Positions 62,425 through 64,000 of a stretch of 64,000 nucleotides of DNA are shown piece by piece. Numbering within the stretch: the stretch's first letter is position 1; each line of letters opens with the position of its first letter. Under the pieces are notes generated by a model. It had not been told where the DNA came from and searched no databases. It saw only the letters and a list, made by a program, of their open reading frames with translations. This DNA is from Flammeovirgaceae bacterium (GTDB lineage: Bacteria; Bacteroidota; Bacteroidia; Cytophagales; Cyclobacteriaceae). The position numbers were made by a program, and so were the translations under genes. The DNA lies in the NCBI GenBank assembly GCA_020635915.1, contig JACJYU010000001.1:1302001-1366000 (forward strand). The letters are read 5' to 3'.

Positions 62425-63434
62425 CCAATCCCGGTGATTTCTATTTTGTTTCCTTCCCATCTGTAGGTAAGCCCCCAGGTGGCCTGCAAAACCTTCAGCA
62501 CGGACTCCAGGGGTTGGTTATCAAAAGTAACCGTTACCGCACACTCCGCAGGCACATCGGCCAAAACGACAAATTCCACCCCATAGGTGGCCTGGAGCGT
62601 TTCCAATACGGATGGCAGGCCGGCTTTGTCAAAAGCCATGTGTTTTGTTTTCCAGGAAAGGAAATTCCCATCCGTGTTCTTATTACTTGTCAATTCCTTT
62701 TCATTCTTTTTCAAAATACCCTTATCACCTGCCCTCAACTCCACCGACTGCCCCATTCCTGTTGGCGCCAGCCTGACGACCCCAGTAGCCACCACTACCT
62801 CCAACTCATTTTTTTGGGCATAACTTTGCACATTGAACGAAGTGCCCAACACCGTGATGCTCGCCCCGCCCGCCTCCACGGTAAAAGGCTTTTGTTTGTC
62901 CGGGGACACTTCAAAAAAGGCTTCCCCGCGCAATTCCACCCTGCGCTCTTTTTCACCAAAGGAACCTTTTACCGTAAGGGCCGAGTACCTGTTCAAAAAT
63001 ACCGTGGATCCGTCCGGCAGGGAAACCGTGTCGGTATTTTGTGCTGTCGTGTAGGACATCGTTCCTTGTCTCGAAACAAAATAATTGACAACCACCCCCG
63101 ACACTATGGCCAAAAGAATGGCAGCCGCAATGCGCAGCCAGGCCCGCCTCCCTGCCTGTGGCGGTGGGCCAATTGGAATGATTTCCCTCTTTTCGGCCTC
63201 CTGGACAAAACGCCCCCACTCCTTCTCCACGTCAATATCCAACTGTTCGTTGCCGTGGAGGCCATAATGCTTCCCTGTCAGCTCGTACACCCGCTTGTAC
63301 TTAAGGTAGGTTTGCTCGTTTTCCGGGGCCATGGCCATCCACTTCCGCAGCGCCTCTTCTTCCGCTGCGGTGGCCTCGCCACCCAGGTGCCTGGCGATCA
63401 ATAGCCCTTCGTCAATATGGTTGTGCCCGCTCAA
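62418..63434 (-). CDS. FecR-family anti-sigma regulator
   Basis: 338 residues. The N-terminal cytosolic anchor (LLIARHLGGEATAAEEEAL) binds the sigma factor, a transmembrane helix follows (AWLRIAAAILLAIVSGVVVNYF), then a FecR periplasmic domain (VSLPDGSTVFLNRYSALTV, GEAFFEVSPDKQKPFTVEA) and a C-terminal DUF4974 (FDNQPLESVLKVLQATWGL). It relays receptor occupancy to the ECF sigma factor. Confidence 0.92.
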   Translation of the reverse strand: MSGHNHIDEGLLIARHLGGEATAAEEEALRKWMAMAPENEQTYLKYKRVYELTGKHYGLHGNEQLDIDVEKEWGRFVQEAEKREIIPIGPPPQAGRRAWLRIAAAILLAIVSGVVVNYFVSRQGTMSYTTAQNTDTVSLPDGSTVFLNRYSALTVKGSFGEKERRVELRGEAFFEVSPDKQKPFTVEAGGASITVLGTSFNVQSYAQKNELEVVVATGVVRLAPTGMGQSVELRAGDKGILKKNEKELTSNKNTDGNFLSWKTKHMAFDKAGLPSVLETLQATYGVEFVVLADVPAECAVTVTFDNQPLESVLKVLQATWGLTYRWEGNKIEITGIGC

Positions 63435-63479
63435 ATTGTATTCTCCTTATGGTTTAAACACATTATTCGCATCCTACCC

Positions 63480-64000
63480 TTATAGGTTAAAAATAAAAAA
63501 TAGAATGGAAAGGAAATTCGCCAGTTGCTTTTTCAATATGGCCAGCGCCCTGGACATTTGCGCTTCCACGGTTTTTATGGAAATGCCCATTTTTTCAGCG
63601 ATTTCGGCATATTTCAAACCCTCGTACCGGCTCATCTCAAATACTTTCCTGCATTTGGCCGGCAATGTGCCGATGGCCTTTCCTATTTCCCACTCCAACT
63701 CCGCGGCCTCCAGTCCCTGGTCGTTGGCCACCATGCTTTCGACAGGTGCCCCCTCCAGGGCAACATGCTTCTTTTGGTCGCGCAAGTAGTTAAGGCTGCG
63801 GTTACGCACTGCCGTATAGAGGTAACTTTTAAAGTGGGTGTCATCGGGAAGCGCCTCAAACTTTTGCCATACCGCCAAAAAGGCATCATGGACAACATTT
63901 TTTGATTCGTCCAAATCCCCGATATACTTCATGGCAAACCCACACAAAGGCTTAAACAAGTCTTTAAAAATGGCTTCAAACCTTTTTCTGTTGTCGCTGG
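63480..64000 (-). CDS. ECF RNA polymerase sigma factor (5' end outside window)
   Basis: The frame is open to the right edge, so the gene starts beyond it; TTG at 63959 is internal. Region 2 (FEAIFKDLFKPLCGFAMKYIGD, AFLAVWQKFEALPDD, FKSYLYTAVRNRSLNYLRD) and region 4 (IGTLPAKCRKVFEMSRYEGLKYAEIAEKMGISIKTVEAQMSRAL) are complete from the visible part. With FecR and the STN receptor it forms a cell-surface signalling system of the FecIRA type. Confidence 0.9.
   Translation of the reverse strand, partial: SDNRKRFEAIFKDLFKPLCGFAMKYIGDLDESKNVVHDAFLAVWQKFEALPDDTHFKSYLYTAVRNRSLNYLRDQKKHVALEGAPVESMVANDQGLEAAELEWEIGKAIGTLPAKCRKVFEMSRYEGLKYAEIAEKMGISIKTVEAQMSRALAILKKQLANFLSILFFIFNL

Overview
The window looks like a chromosomal segment of a Bacteroidota bacterium, probably of the Cytophagales/Cyclobacteriaceae type. 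Supporting signs are the FecR/DUF4974 plus STN-TonB receptor plus DUF4249 locus, the DUF4199, DUF1569, DUF1761 and DUF6326 families, and TAnnTTTG (-7) promoter boxes directly upstream of several genes. Two compositional halves are visible by eye: an A+T-rich, repeat-rich and IS-rich accessory island (about 1-38,900) and a G+C-richer core segment (about 38,900-64,000).

Island, part 1 (1-13 kb): a defence block. It opens with the 3' part of an ABC/SMC-like ATPase gene. A co-directional set follows: XRE regulator, hsdM, hsdS, Fic, hsdR, and a long SIR2-APAZ-Argonaute fusion gene. An IS30-family element has split the Argonaute gene inside its PIWI part. The element is flanked by a 7-bp direct repeat, and removing it with one repeat copy restores one open frame of about 1042 codons.

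Island, part 2 (13-39 kb): a cassette-like array. Short one- or two-gene units (PH-like membrane protein, two MNT/HEPN pairs, higBA, a RelE-like/XRE pair, two CPBP proteins, DUF1569 plus YjbR) are separated by about 130-180-bp imperfect palindromes. These have AACA/CGTT outer boxes and co-varying arms, and in seven measurable sites a fixed A opposite C mismatch. The layout resembles integron attC sites and cassettes, but no integrase is visible here. A second hairpin family (three copies, arms different but complementary, invariant ACATT/AAAGA internal loop) occurs on both sides of the defence block. The array is loaded with insertion sequences: three identical IS256-family copies (1400 bp, 8-bp duplications), two copies of one IS3-family element, four copies (one truncated) of another, and the IS30 element. 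Several sit inside the palindromes or split genes.

Island, part 3 (31.8-38.8 kb): small accessory genes, including an AraC regulator, a split DUF1761 gene, a DUF4287/DUF5655 protein, a propeller lipoprotein, an SRPBCC protein, a frameshifted VOC protein, a hexapeptide-repeat protein and a DUF6326 protein.

Core (38.9-64 kb): a CBS-domain protein, then a complete minus-strand nuoABCDEFGHIJKLMN operon. It has fused nuoCD and a long nuoG, as in Escherichia coli, and builds the proton-pumping NADH:quinone oxidoreductase. Divergent from it is a CvfB-type S1 protein, then a methyltransferase, a sodium-coupled amino-acid symporter, a lipoprotein, and a FecI/FecR/TonB-receptor/DUF4249 cell-surface signalling locus that runs off the right edge.
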